Assembly: GCA_937892115.1 (NCBI GenBank)
Contig: CALAUI010000006.1
Span: forward strand, 124,001 to 188,000
Direction: 5' to 3'
Length of the DNA stretch: 64,000 nt
Source: an uncultured Clostridia bacterium
Lineage (GTDB): Bacteria > Bacillota > Clostridia > Oscillospirales > Acutalibacteraceae
Shown here: piece by piece, positions 35,501 through 43,493 of the stretch
Position numbering within the stretch: position 1 is the first letter of the stretch
Layout: each line of letters starts with the position of its first letter
Program-made: the position numbers and the translations under genes
The notes under the pieces: generated by a model
What the model saw: only the letters and a program-made list of their open reading frames with translations
What the model was told of the DNA's origin: nothing
The model's database searches: none

Positions 35501-35587
35501 AGGAATCATATAAGCTCTGCCGGGAAGCTTGTTAATCTGAAAAATACTGAAATCGTTGAAGTTTGTTTTGTTTACTGTGTATTTCAT
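32585..35587 (-). CDS. lacZ: GH2 beta-galactosidase (LacZ type)
   Basis: 1000 aa with the five-domain LacZ layout: a jelly-roll N-terminal domain, an Ig-like domain, the TIM barrel (about 320-615), a second Ig-like domain and a beta-gal small-chain domain from about 720. GVNHHD (334-339) and the acid/base Glu447 in WSLGNES are present. The nucleophile should be the Glu within FYLCEYAHAMGEGPGG, where Glu517 aligns with the family nucleophile motif. No signal peptide, so it hydrolyses imported beta-galactosides. ATG at 35587 directly abuts the murC stop (TGAATG) and has AAGGAGAG upstream, so it is read from the murC transcript, an unusual partner. Confidence 0.93.
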   Translation of the reverse strand: MKYTVNKTNFNDFSIFQINKLPGRAYMIPFSSKEEASKVKFIKEAYSSDIVRVLSGEWDFKYYASNKDLPDVFDTAKESFDKITVPCTWQRTGYDSPAYINCPYPFDDAPPYVPAELPVSVYRKTFDIADTKKTFIISFFGVVPCIDLYINGKFVGYSEGSHNTAEFDISSFIKKGTNELFAIIHKWSNGTFLECQDMFREAGIFRDVFLYEMSKTYINDIYYKTNKSKNNWSLDVNFEIKGTLKKTDAVKVEIYDGKKIIAEGKSNADTGKISFENLKIKEWNAEIPTLYTALFTLYGKDGEVMTVRNYIGFKDIKIKKDIFTVNGKSIKIKGVNHHDTHYTKGYAMSPEDYEKDIKLMKSLNVNGVRTSHYPPDPRFLVMCDIYGLYVIDEADIETHGCGCDPHNNIDLISSDLSWAPRYLDRVQRMYYRDRSRACVTMWSLGNESGGYACQDECCKWLHENAPETPVHYEGVVRGPRHSYDVVSEMYTNHKNLEKCGQHKRGKKYTPKPFYLCEYAHAMGEGPGGLEEYWQIIYKYENLMGGCIWEWADHSVYHPRGKYKFTYGGDHNEWRHDGCFCVDGLVYPDRKLHTGAKEMKNVYRPVRASFDGNEITFKNTNRFRNASYITAVWEVVKNGNILLTADESILDIEPEETKSFSVEYKKPKEKCDVHINIYYYDGDNEIAFEQIAVCEEYRIKTESVKEKLITDDKDNELTVYTANGNITFCKKCGKIVSYVSNGKEMINQESVKEKGFIPNIYRAVTDNDCRVKDDWYKANYNNYRSKLISYSVTKTANAVKIKADTKLIGNENKKTIAIISTEYSIKTSGIIEISTSFMPKSFKSVSKDMPRFGMTLEMPREFDNVEYYGRGPVENLSDYYAQSIIGIYETKVSDMHEPYVRPQENGNRCEIRYVSVTDENGNGLKFAFKDKYLNFNARNYTQELLDKAGHREDIVDQNTVSVNIDGFTRAAGTASCGPDVLEKFIIDGSKGLEFSFTVIPL

Positions 35588-36976
35588 TCAGTTTCTCTCC
35601 TTAAGCATATTTATCATTATTTTAGCCGCCTTGTATATGTCTCCGCATCCGAGTGTGATAATGCAGTCGCCGGGTTCTGCATGGGAAACGGCATATTCGG
35701 CAACCTCTTCAAATGTATTGAACCACACGCTTCCTTCAATTTTTTCGGCAAGCTGTGAGGTGTAGATACCGTAAGTATTGACTTCTCTTGAGCCCATAAT
35801 TTCCGTCATTATACATTGATCCGGGATTGAAAGAACTCTGACAAAATCATCAAAAAGAATTGCCGTTCTTGAATATGTAAACGGTTGGAATACGGCGTAT
35901 ACTCTTTTATATCCCATTCTCATTGCCGTGTTCAGTGTTACTTCAAGCTCAAGGGGATGATGAGCGTAATCGTCAATGATGGTAATACCGTTGATTTCGG
36001 CAAGCTTTTCGAATCTTCTGCCTGCACCGGTAAAATCTGAAATACCGCTTATACATTTTTCAAATTCAACTCCCGAATACATTGCGGCTGCAATTACAGC
36101 AAGGCAGTTCATTACGTTATGACTGCCGGGAATTGAGAGCGATACTCTGCCGAGGTTTTTGCCTTTGTATAAAACGTCAAACGAATTGTATTCGTTTTTA
36201 TCAACGATATTTATAGCACGGTAATCGTTTAATTCTCCGAGACCGAACGAGATTACCGGCTTGCCGCATTTTTCCTTTGCTCTTTCAACAACCTCAACCG
36301 TATTTGCGTCGTCACCGTTATAAATAATAACTTTAGTAGACATTGAAGCGAATTTCACAAAGGAATTCTTTAGGTTATCAAAGGTCTTGAAATAATCAAG
36401 ATGATCTTCGTCAACGTTTAGAATTACCGCAACGTCCGGCGTAAGATCCAGAAAAGTATCAACAAATTCGCAGGATTCACATACCATGTGCTCTGTGTGA
36501 CCGACTATTCCGTTTGAGCCGGTAAGAGGAAGCTTTCCGCCGATAACAGCCGTGGGATCGAGCCCCGCTTCAATAAGAAGTTGAGTCAGCATCGAACAGG
36601 AAGTGGTTTTACCGTGAGTACCGCATATACAGATACTGTTTGTGTACATTCTTGTTATTGCACCGAGCAGCTTGCTTCTTTCAAACGTGGGTATTCCGCT
36701 TGCTTTTGCGGCAACAAGCTCGGGATTATCGGGAAGAAGTGCTGCAGTATAAATTATCATTTCGGCGCCGTTTATGTTTTCAGCTTTCTGACCTAAGGCA
36801 ACCGGAATACCCATTGAACGTATTCTTTTGAGCGTATCCGTTTCGTTATTGTCAGATCCGCTTAACAGATATCCTTCCTTATGTAATATTTCAGCAAGGG
36901 GACACATTCCGGATCCGCCGATACCTATAAAATGAACATGTCTGACTTTTTTTAACAGTTCGTCTATCTCATACAT
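35588..36976 (-). CDS. murC: UDP-N-acetylmuramate--L-alanine ligase
   Basis: 462 aa Mur ligase adding L-Ala to UDP-MurNAc in the cytoplasm. The N-terminal Rossmann-like HFIGIGGSGMCPLAEIL (about 15-31), the ATP loop CGTHGKTTS (about 108-116), CESCEFVDTF, NVDEDHLDYF and the DDYAHHP motif are all in place. ATG 36976 (MYEIDELL) follows GGAG by nine bases; the frame extends to a UUG at 36991 that overlaps this site. It is separated from other mur genes and heads a two-gene unit with the GH2 enzyme. Confidence 0.96.
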   Translation of the reverse strand: MYEIDELLKKVRHVHFIGIGGSGMCPLAEILHKEGYLLSGSDNNETDTLKRIRSMGIPVALGQKAENINGAEMIIYTAALLPDNPELVAAKASGIPTFERSKLLGAITRMYTNSICICGTHGKTTSCSMLTQLLIEAGLDPTAVIGGKLPLTGSNGIVGHTEHMVCESCEFVDTFLDLTPDVAVILNVDEDHLDYFKTFDNLKNSFVKFASMSTKVIIYNGDDANTVEVVERAKEKCGKPVISFGLGELNDYRAINIVDKNEYNSFDVLYKGKNLGRVSLSIPGSHNVMNCLAVIAAAMYSGVEFEKCISGISDFTGAGRRFEKLAEINGITIIDDYAHHPLELEVTLNTAMRMGYKRVYAVFQPFTYSRTAILFDDFVRVLSIPDQCIMTEIMGSREVNTYGIYTSQLAEKIEGSVWFNTFEEVAEYAVSHAEPGDCIITLGCGDIYKAAKIMINMLKERN

Positions 36977-37006
36977 ATTGTATATCTCCAAATAAACTTT
37001 TTACTG

Positions 37007-37012
37007 ATTATA
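37007..37012 (-). promoter_or_regulatory. Possible -10 box for murC
   Basis: Minus-strand TATAAT at 37012-37007, 31 bp before the murC start. The -35 region 17 bp away (TTTATT) is weak, so this is tentative. Confidence 0.35.
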
Positions 37013-37112
37013 CTATATATATTCTGAAAAATAAAGTATTAAATGAAATTTGCGGATATTATTTTTTATACGGTATAATTATACAAATATTGGAATTTTA
37101 TGCAGATAAAAC

Positions 37113-37141
37113 TTGAATTTTTCTTTATAAAGTTATATAAT
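37113..37141 (+). promoter_or_regulatory. Promoter of the nusB-recN operon
   Basis: TTGAAT (37113-37118), 17 bp, TATAAT (37136-37141). The leader is about 22 nt and contains GGAGGT. Confidence 0.75.
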
Positions 37142-37169
37142 ATATGAAATTTCCCACCGGAGGTATATT

Positions 37170-37580
37170 ATGTCTGCATTAACTACAAGCGAAGAAAGAG
37201 AGCAGGCCTTTATTCTGCTTTTTGAAAAATCGTTTAATGACGAGGTTGATCCCGATAAAATAATAGAACTTGCAAATGAAGCCGGAGCAATTGTTCCTTC
37301 CGGTTATGCTGTTAAGCTTTTTACGGAAACCTGCAACAAGCTTCCCGTTATTGATGATTTTATTACCAAATATTCAAGAGGATGGACTATCTCAAGAATA
37401 AGCAAGGTTGCTCTTGCCGTTCTCAGACTTGCCATCTGTGAAATGAGATATTTTGAAAAGGTACCCGTAGGCGTTTCGATTAACGAAGCTGTAAATATCT
37501 GCAAAAAATATGCTTCTGACGATGAATACACTTTTGTTAACGGTGTTCTCGGTTCTTTTGCTAAGGAAGAGGTTAAATGA
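37170..37580 (+). CDS. nusB: Transcription antitermination factor NusB
   Basis: 136 aa, all alpha-helical. It begins with SEEREQAFILLFE, the NusB first-helix motif (RExAxxxLFE type). The middle has the W-ISRISKVALAVLRLAICEM stretch and the C-terminal half has VPVGVSINEAVNICKKYASDDEYTFVNGVLG, both standard for the family. It works with NusE/NusA in antitermination of rRNA operons. GGAGGT is seven bases before the ATG. First gene of the long operon; it overlaps the next gene by 4 bp. Confidence 0.95.
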   Translation: MSALTTSEEREQAFILLFEKSFNDEVDPDKIIELANEAGAIVPSGYAVKLFTETCNKLPVIDDFITKYSRGWTISRISKVALAVLRLAICEMRYFEKVPVGVSINEAVNICKKYASDDEYTFVNGVLGSFAKEEVK

Positions 37581-38509
37581 TTACTCTCGGTATAGATACA
37601 AGTAATTATACTACTTCGTGTGCCTTGTATGATTCCGACAGCGGTAAAATTATTCACCGTAAAAAGCTTCTTCCCGTTAAAGAAGGCGAAAAAGGTTTAA
37701 GGCAGAGTGATGCTGTTTTTCATCATACACAGCAGTTATATCCGTTAATTGATGACTTGATGAATTCATTTGACGGTGTAATTGATGCAGTTGGCGTCTC
37801 TTCAAAACCGAGAGACGTTAAGGGGTCATATATGCCATGCTTTACAGTTGGCATCAATACGGCGTCTGCAATTGCATCTGTAATCGGAAAACCGTTATTT
37901 ATGTTTTCTCATCAGGCAGGGCATATTCTTTCCGCATTATATTCGTCCGATTCTCTTTCTTTAATCAGCGAAAGATTTATTGCTTTTCATGTTTCCGGAG
38001 GTACAACCGAGGCGCTCCTTGTCGAGCCCTCAGCCGATAGTATAATTACTGAAAGAATTATCGGCTATACAGAGGATATAAATTGCGGGCAGGCAATTGA
38101 CAGATGCGGCGTAATGCTCGGTATGGGATTTCCCTGCGGACCCGAACTTGAAAAATATGCTTTGCTTTCAACAAAGAAATTCACTCCGAAAGTTTGCGTG
38201 AGAAACGGAAACTGCAGTCTTTCTGGGCTTGAAAATATATGTAAAAAAATGTATGAAAACGGTGAGCCCAAACAGAATATATCTGCTTTTTGTCTTGAAT
38301 TTATATGCAGGACTCTTGAAAAAATGACAGACAGTGCACTTGATAAATTCGGAAAGCTGCCCATTGTTTATGCAGGAGGCGTAATGTCCGATAAGATTAT
38401 CAGAGACCGTCTGGCTTCAAAATATAATGCCGTATTCGCTTCTCCCGAGTTTTCTTCGGATAATGCGGCGGGAACGGCAATTCTGACTTACCTGAAGGTG
38501 AATGACTGA
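37577..38509 (+). CDS. TsaD/Kae1-like ASKHA protein (peptidase M22 family paralogue)
   Basis: 310 aa, about 30 residues shorter than TsaD. It starts LGIDTSNYTTS, the ATP-binding phosphate-1 motif of the Kae1/TsaD fold, and keeps the metal-binding histidines His112 and His116 (SHQAGH), plus a C-terminal YAGGVMSD and SSDNAAGTA. True TsaD is essential for t6A37 formation and normally lies elsewhere with tsaB/E. This copy between nusB and xseA is a recurrent clostridial paralogue of unknown role. It overlaps nusB by 4 bp and xseA by 1 bp. I would not label it tsaD without checking for a second copy. Confidence 0.75.
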   Translation: MITLGIDTSNYTTSCALYDSDSGKIIHRKKLLPVKEGEKGLRQSDAVFHHTQQLYPLIDDLMNSFDGVIDAVGVSSKPRDVKGSYMPCFTVGINTASAIASVIGKPLFMFSHQAGHILSALYSSDSLSLISERFIAFHVSGGTTEALLVEPSADSIITERIIGYTEDINCGQAIDRCGVMLGMGFPCGPELEKYALLSTKKFTPKVCVRNGNCSLSGLENICKKMYENGEPKQNISAFCLEFICRTLEKMTDSALDKFGKLPIVYAGGVMSDKIIRDRLASKYNAVFASPEFSSDNAAGTAILTYLKVND

Positions 38510-39702
38510 TGTCAACGAATAATGTGTTAACTGTATCAATACTTAACCGTTATATTAAATCCGTTCTTGACGGCGATTCCAATCTTCAGTCAATCTATGT
38601 CAAAGGTCAGATTTCAAATTTCAAACAAAATTATTCATCAGGTCATTATTATTTCACATTAAAGGACGAAAATGCTCAGGTAAGCGCCGTTATGTTCAGA
38701 AATGCGAATATGAAACTTCGCTTCTTACCCGAAAATGATATGAGCGTAATCGTCAGATGCCGTGTCTCTCTTTATGAGGTCAGCGGTACGTATCAGCTTT
38801 ATGTTGACGATATGCAGCCGGACGGTACCGGTGCTTTGGCTCTTGCGTTTGAGCAATTGAAAAAGAAGCTTTTTTCAATGGGATATTTTGATGAAAGTCA
38901 CAAGAAGCCAATCCCGCGATATCCCGACAGAATCGGTGTTGTTACTTCCGAAAACGGCGCAGCTTTTCGTGACATCGTAAACATAATATCAAGAAGATTT
39001 CCTTATTCGGAAATTGTGTTGTGTCCCGTCAGTGTTCAGGGCTCCGCGGCAGCTTCTCAGATTGCTGATGCGATTTATCTTTTTAATAAAAGAAAGTGCG
39101 CTGACGTATTGATTGTCGGCAGAGGCGGCGGCTCTGTTGAAGATCTTTGGGCGTTTAATGAGGAACCGGTCGCAAAGGCGGTATATGAAAGTGATATTCC
39201 CGTAATTTCCGCCGTCGGGCATGAGACTGATTTTACTATCTGTGATTTTGTTGCCGATCTCAGAGCACCTACGCCTTCGGCAGCCGCTGAGCTTTCTGTT
39301 CCCGACTGTGAAGAAATGATGAGTGATTTTAATACTTACGGTATGAGATTTCGTAATGCGGTTATCGGAAAATATAATGCTGAAAATAACAGGTTGAGTT
39401 CAAACAATGCTCTTTTGAAAAAACTCAGTCCGCAATCATATATTGATAATATCGGCATTACCGTAGACCGTTTGTCTGAAAAATTAAATAACACTTCACT
39501 CAATAATCTGAAGGATAAAGAATATAAGCTGGGAATGCTTATTTCTTCTCTTGACGCTTCGAGTCCGCTTAAAATTCTCGATAAGGGATATAGCGTTGTT
39601 ACAAAAGACGGTGTATCGGTAACGGATTCTCAAACACTGAATAAAGGTGACATCGTGAATATCAGGTTTAAGAACGGTGATGCAGAATGTGAGGTAATAT
39701 AA
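38509..39702 (+). CDS. xseA: Exodeoxyribonuclease VII large subunit
   Basis: 397 aa. An N-terminal OB-fold (about 1-100, with YVKGQISNFKQNYSSGHYYFTLKDENA) leads into the catalytic domain, with RIGVVTSENGAAFRDI (about 143-158), GRGGGSVEDLWAFNEE (about 203-218), VGHETDFTI (about 236) and DLRAPTPSAAAEL (about 249). The C-terminal half is helical, as expected for the XseB-binding region. It digests single-stranded DNA in repair. The ATG shares its A with the upstream TGA, and its TAA overlaps the xseB ATG. Confidence 0.96.
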   Translation: MSTNNVLTVSILNRYIKSVLDGDSNLQSIYVKGQISNFKQNYSSGHYYFTLKDENAQVSAVMFRNANMKLRFLPENDMSVIVRCRVSLYEVSGTYQLYVDDMQPDGTGALALAFEQLKKKLFSMGYFDESHKKPIPRYPDRIGVVTSENGAAFRDIVNIISRRFPYSEIVLCPVSVQGSAAASQIADAIYLFNKRKCADVLIVGRGGGSVEDLWAFNEEPVAKAVYESDIPVISAVGHETDFTICDFVADLRAPTPSAAAELSVPDCEEMMSDFNTYGMRFRNAVIGKYNAENNRLSSNNALLKKLSPQSYIDNIGITVDRLSEKLNNTSLNNLKDKEYKLGMLISSLDASSPLKILDKGYSVVTKDGVSVTDSQTLNKGDIVNIRFKNGDAECEVI

Positions 39703-39908
39703 TGGCTGAAAAAATTGATTTTGAAAAACAGATTAAACGTCTTGAAGAAATTGTTTCCGTACTTGAAAAAGGCGAGATTTCTCTTGATGAAATGATAGAT
39801 TTATATTCGGAAGGAACCAAAATCGTTAATTCCTGCTCTCAATCACTTGAAGAAGCGAGAGTAAAGATTACAAAGATTTCCCGTGAAAGCGAAGAAGATA
39901 ATGAGTGA
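39702..39908 (+). CDS. xseB: Exodeoxyribonuclease VII small subunit
   Basis: 68 aa, typical for XseB. FEKQIKRLEEIVSVLEKGEISLDEMIDLYSEG is the family core: two helices that pack against XseA. The stop overlaps the ispA start by 8 bp, and the start overlaps xseA by one base, so translation is fully coupled. Confidence 0.95.
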   Translation: MAEKIDFEKQIKRLEEIVSVLEKGEISLDEMIDLYSEGTKIVNSCSQSLEEARVKITKISRESEEDNE

Positions 39909-40800
39909 TTTCAATTATAAATTAAATGAATATATCCGCATTTTTGAGGATTTCCTTTATTCTGAAATTACTGCAGATAAATTTCCGGGCAGGGATTCCG
40001 ACGGCTTTTCTCTTTTGCTTGAATCGATGAGCTATTCGTTGAAGAACGGCGGTAAAAGGATACGTCCCGTACTTGTCATGGAATTCTGTCGGCTTTGCGG
40101 CGGCAGGACAGAAGATTGCCTTTACTATGCATCCGCTTTGGAAATGATTCATACGTATTCGCTTATTCATGATGATTTGCCTTGTATGGATGATGATGAT
40201 TTCAGAAGGGGTAAGCCATCAAATCATAAGGTTTACGGTTTTGCAAACGCCCTTCTTGCCGGCGACGGATTACTTACACTTGCTTTTGAAGAGATTTCCC
40301 GTTCGTCACTTTCGGATTCAAATAAAATTAAAGCGGTTTCGCTGCTTTCCGAAGCTGCAGGCGCGAGCGGAATGATTGCGGGCCAGGTTATGGACCTTGC
40401 AAATGAAAATATAACCGTTGACCTGGAAACGCTGAAAAATACCGATTTACTTAAAACCGGTAAGCTTATATCGGCGGCATGTATTCTCGGATGTATTGCC
40501 GCGGATGCCGATGACAAATATTTAGAATCTGCTTACAATTTCGGCAGAAATATCGGACTTGCATTTCAGATTACAGACGATATTCTTGATGTTACCGGCG
40601 ATGAATCCGTATTGGGAAAACCGGTCGGAAGTGACGCCGACAATAATAAATCAACTTATGTCAGTATACTCGGCATTGAAAATGCAAAGGAATATGCCGA
40701 AAAATTAACCGATGAGGCAATTGAATCATTGCTTGTATTCGGTAAAGAAAGTGATTTCCTTAATGAATTTGCAACAAAACTTATTCAGAGAAACAACTGA
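39901..40800 (+). CDS. ispA: Polyprenyl/farnesyl diphosphate synthase
   Basis: 299 aa trans-prenyltransferase with both Asp-rich motifs: DDLPCMDDDD (91-100) with FRRG following, and DDILD (about 226-230). GGKRIRPVL (50-58) marks the substrate-binding arginine. The likely product is farnesyl diphosphate from IPP and DMAPP, supplying undecaprenyl and other isoprenoids. ATG 39901 lies within the end of xseB; only a weak GAAG is upstream. dxs, the first enzyme of the pathway, follows in the same operon, so isoprenoid synthesis starts and finishes here. Confidence 0.93.
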   Translation: MSDFNYKLNEYIRIFEDFLYSEITADKFPGRDSDGFSLLLESMSYSLKNGGKRIRPVLVMEFCRLCGGRTEDCLYYASALEMIHTYSLIHDDLPCMDDDDFRRGKPSNHKVYGFANALLAGDGLLTLAFEEISRSSLSDSNKIKAVSLLSEAAGASGMIAGQVMDLANENITVDLETLKNTDLLKTGKLISAACILGCIAADADDKYLESAYNFGRNIGLAFQITDDILDVTGDESVLGKPVGSDADNNKSTYVSILGIENAKEYAEKLTDEAIESLLVFGKESDFLNEFATKLIQRNN

Positions 40801-42673
40801 ACATGATGCTGAAAAATTTCCTGTTCTCAGTAAAATCCACTGCCCTTCAGACGTTAAATCGTTGAATGAAAAGGACCTTGATTTACTTTGCTCTGAAATC
40901 AGAGAAAAGCTTATTGAAACCGTATCTTCCAACGGCGGTCATCTCGCTTCTAATCTCGGTACTGTTGAATTGACTGTCGCCCTTCATCGTTCCTTTGACC
41001 TGCCCGACGATAAAATTGTATGGGACGTCAGCCATCAGGCATATACTCATAAGCTTCTTACCGGCAGATTTGAAAATTTTGATACTCTGAGGACAGAAAA
41101 CGGTATTTCGGGCTTTACCAGACCTGATGAAAGTATTTACGATGTTTCCTATGAAGGTCATGCCGGTACATCCGTTTCAAGAGCAGCCGGAATAAATGCC
41201 GCAAATATAATAAAGGGTTCAAAAAGTTTTTCAATTGCCGTAATCGGCGACGGGTCATTCGGCAACGGTATGGTTTACGAAGCTCTTAACGATGCCGGCT
41301 CCATGGGTGGAAGACTTATTGTTATACTAAACGATAATGAGATGTCAATCAGCGAAAGTGTAGGTGCAATGGCACGACGTCTTGCGGTGGTTCGCTCAAA
41401 ACCGGAATACTACCGTTTCAAGGCGGGTACGGAAAAAGCACTGAATCATATACCGCTTGTCGGAAAACCTCTTGCAAAATTTATATTCAGACTAAAATCC
41501 ACCGTAAAATCAATCATATATAAAAGCTCGTTTTTTGAAGATCTGGGATTCCGTTACATCGGTCCTGTAGACGGTCATGATGTTTCAAATCTTTGCTCTG
41601 CAATAGAGTCGGCAAAGATGGTTAATCAGCCCGTACTTATTCATATCAATACCATTAAAGGCAAGGGATACGATTTCGCCGAAAAAACGCCTGAAATGTA
41701 TCATGGAGTTTCCGAATTTAATGTAAACGAAGGCACTCATACTTCGGATAAAACGAATTACTCCGAAGAATTCGGAAGCATTCTTACTGAATTTGCTTCC
41801 AAAGATAAGCGGATATGCGCTGTTACCGCCGCAATGTCAATCGGTACGGGTCTGACATCATTTTTTGAAAATTATCCTGAACGTTCTCATGATGCCGGTA
41901 TAGCCGAAGAACACGCTTTAACTTATTGCTCCGGACTTGCCGCAGGTGGCATGATTCCTGTTTTTGCGGTTTATTCAACGTTTTTACAAAGATGCTGCGA
42001 TCAGATAATTCATGACGGAGCTCTTCAAAAGAAGAAGATAATTATCGGAATTGACAGAGCCGGTTTTGTCGGTCAGGACGGTGAAACACATCAGGGAATT
42101 TTTGATGTTTCACTGCTTAACGGTATACCAAACGTTACTGTATATTCACCTTCAACTTACGAAGAACTTTCTTCATCAATGTATAAGGCATTATACAAGG
42201 TTGAAAACCTTGTGTGTATCAGATATCCACGTGGCTCTATGCCTGATTTTGCGGAAAATCTTTCTACCGGTGAAGATTTTGATATAATCGGCGAATCTGT
42301 TTGCGATACTGTATTCGTTACCTACGGAAAAGAATTCTTTGAGGTAATGAAAGCAGTTGGTGACCTTGCAAAAAAAGGTCATAAAATCAACATTCTCAAA
42401 CTAAATAAGATAATTCCTCTTGATATCGGTGCCGTTCACGCTGTTATCAATGCCCGTAATATTTATTTCTTTGAAGAAGGCATTAAAGGGGGAGGCGTCG
42501 GAGAAATATTTGCCTCTTCTCTAATTGAGAACGGTTACAAGGGAAGATATCATCATATTGCGGTTAATAATGAATTTGTACCGCATTCGACCGTTTCAAG
42601 ACAGTTTGAAAGATATAAGCTTGATTCGGACTCAATAATCAATATGATTGAAAAGGAAACCGGAAATGAGTGA
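40763..42673 (+). CDS. dxs: 1-Deoxy-D-xylulose-5-phosphate synthase
   Basis: 636 aa thiamine-diphosphate enzyme that condenses pyruvate and glyceraldehyde-3-P, the entry to the MEP pathway. ThDP binding is shown by VIGDGSFGNGMVYEALNDAG (about 169-188) with MSISESVGAM. The transketolase pyrimidine domain has DAGIAEEHALTYCSGLAAGG, and the C-terminal domain has IRYPRGSMP and FEEG. The family N-terminus (KFPVLSKIHCPSDVKSL) begins about 18 residues after ATG 40763. That ATG lies inside ispA (38 bp overlap) and lacks a clear Shine-Dalgarno site, so the exact start is uncertain. Confidence 0.94.
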   Translation: MNLQQNLFRETTEHDAEKFPVLSKIHCPSDVKSLNEKDLDLLCSEIREKLIETVSSNGGHLASNLGTVELTVALHRSFDLPDDKIVWDVSHQAYTHKLLTGRFENFDTLRTENGISGFTRPDESIYDVSYEGHAGTSVSRAAGINAANIIKGSKSFSIAVIGDGSFGNGMVYEALNDAGSMGGRLIVILNDNEMSISESVGAMARRLAVVRSKPEYYRFKAGTEKALNHIPLVGKPLAKFIFRLKSTVKSIIYKSSFFEDLGFRYIGPVDGHDVSNLCSAIESAKMVNQPVLIHINTIKGKGYDFAEKTPEMYHGVSEFNVNEGTHTSDKTNYSEEFGSILTEFASKDKRICAVTAAMSIGTGLTSFFENYPERSHDAGIAEEHALTYCSGLAAGGMIPVFAVYSTFLQRCCDQIIHDGALQKKKIIIGIDRAGFVGQDGETHQGIFDVSLLNGIPNVTVYSPSTYEELSSSMYKALYKVENLVCIRYPRGSMPDFAENLSTGEDFDIIGESVCDTVFVTYGKEFFEVMKAVGDLAKKGHKINILKLNKIIPLDIGAVHAVINARNIYFFEEGIKGGGVGEIFASSLIENGYKGRYHHIAVNNEFVPHSTVSRQFERYKLDSDSIINMIEKETGNE

Positions 42674-43475
42674 AAAAATCAGACTTGACGTAGCTGTATT
42701 TGACAGAGGCCTTGCCGAAACAAGAGAAAAAGCAAAGGCAATGATTATGGCAGGCAGTGTTTACGTCAACGGGCAGAAGGCACTGAAGGGCGGAACTTCC
42801 GTTACCGATAAAGACCTTATAGAAGTAAAGGGCGCCGTGAATCCTTACGTAAGCCGCGGAGGACTGAAATTGGAAAAGGCAATGAAGTCCTTTGATATTT
42901 CTCTTAATGATTGCATATGTATGGATATCGGTGCTTCCACAGGCGGATTTACTGACTGTATGCTTCAGAATAATGCCGTTAAAGTATACTCCATAGATGT
43001 CGGCTACGGTCAGCTTGCCTGGAAACTCAGAACAGATGACAGAGTCATAAATCTTGAAAGGACAAATTTCAGATACGTTACTCACGAGCAGGTTCCCGAT
43101 GAAATAGATTTTGCTTCCGTTGACGTTTCCTTTATTTCTCTTAAAAAGATAATTCCCGTTATGAGGGAATTGCTTAAGGAAAACGGCAGAAGTGTCTGTC
43201 TTATAAAGCCACAGTTTGAAGCAGGTAAAGAAAATATCGGCAAAAAGGGTGTCGTACGCGATAAAAAAGTTCATTCCGATGTTATTGCTGATATTACTTC
43301 ATTTGCGGTTGAATCGGGATTTACTCTTATTGGCGTTGATTTTTCTCCCGTTAAAGGTCCCGAAGGCAATATTGAATATCTCATGTTTATTCAAAAAAGC
43401 GAAAATGCAGAAAATTTATGGGACGGTGACGTAGATTCTCTCGTTGATTTGTCTCACAGTGTTCTTGATAAATAA
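42666..43475 (+). CDS. tlyA: TlyA-family rRNA 2'-O-methyltransferase
   Basis: 269 aa. The N-terminal S4 RNA-binding domain (about 5-60; LDVAVFDRGLAETREKAKAMI, VYVNGQ) is followed by an RrmJ-like methyltransferase with the SAM site MDIGASTGGFTDCML (about 86-100), DVGYGQLAW, and SVDVSFISLKKI. TlyA methylates cytidines in 16S and 23S rRNA; older annotations call it hemolysin. ATG 42666 overlaps the dxs stop by 8 bp. Standard member of the clostridial dxs-tlyA-nadK-argR-recN series. Confidence 0.92.
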   Translation: MSEKIRLDVAVFDRGLAETREKAKAMIMAGSVYVNGQKALKGGTSVTDKDLIEVKGAVNPYVSRGGLKLEKAMKSFDISLNDCICMDIGASTGGFTDCMLQNNAVKVYSIDVGYGQLAWKLRTDDRVINLERTNFRYVTHEQVPDEIDFASVDVSFISLKKIIPVMRELLKENGRSVCLIKPQFEAGKENIGKKGVVRDKKVHSDVIADITSFAVESGFTLIGVDFSPVKGPEGNIEYLMFIQKSENAENLWDGDVDSLVDLSHSVLDK

Positions 43476-43493
43476 ATTCACGGAAGTGATATT

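Noticed and set aside
37577..38509. Labelling the gene tsaD
   Set aside because: Length and context differ from TsaD, and many Clostridia have a second Kae1-like gene at this position.
42639..43274. Open frame of 211 codons on the minus strand
   Set aside because: Antisense to tlyA with its S4 and methyltransferase motifs; no support for expression.
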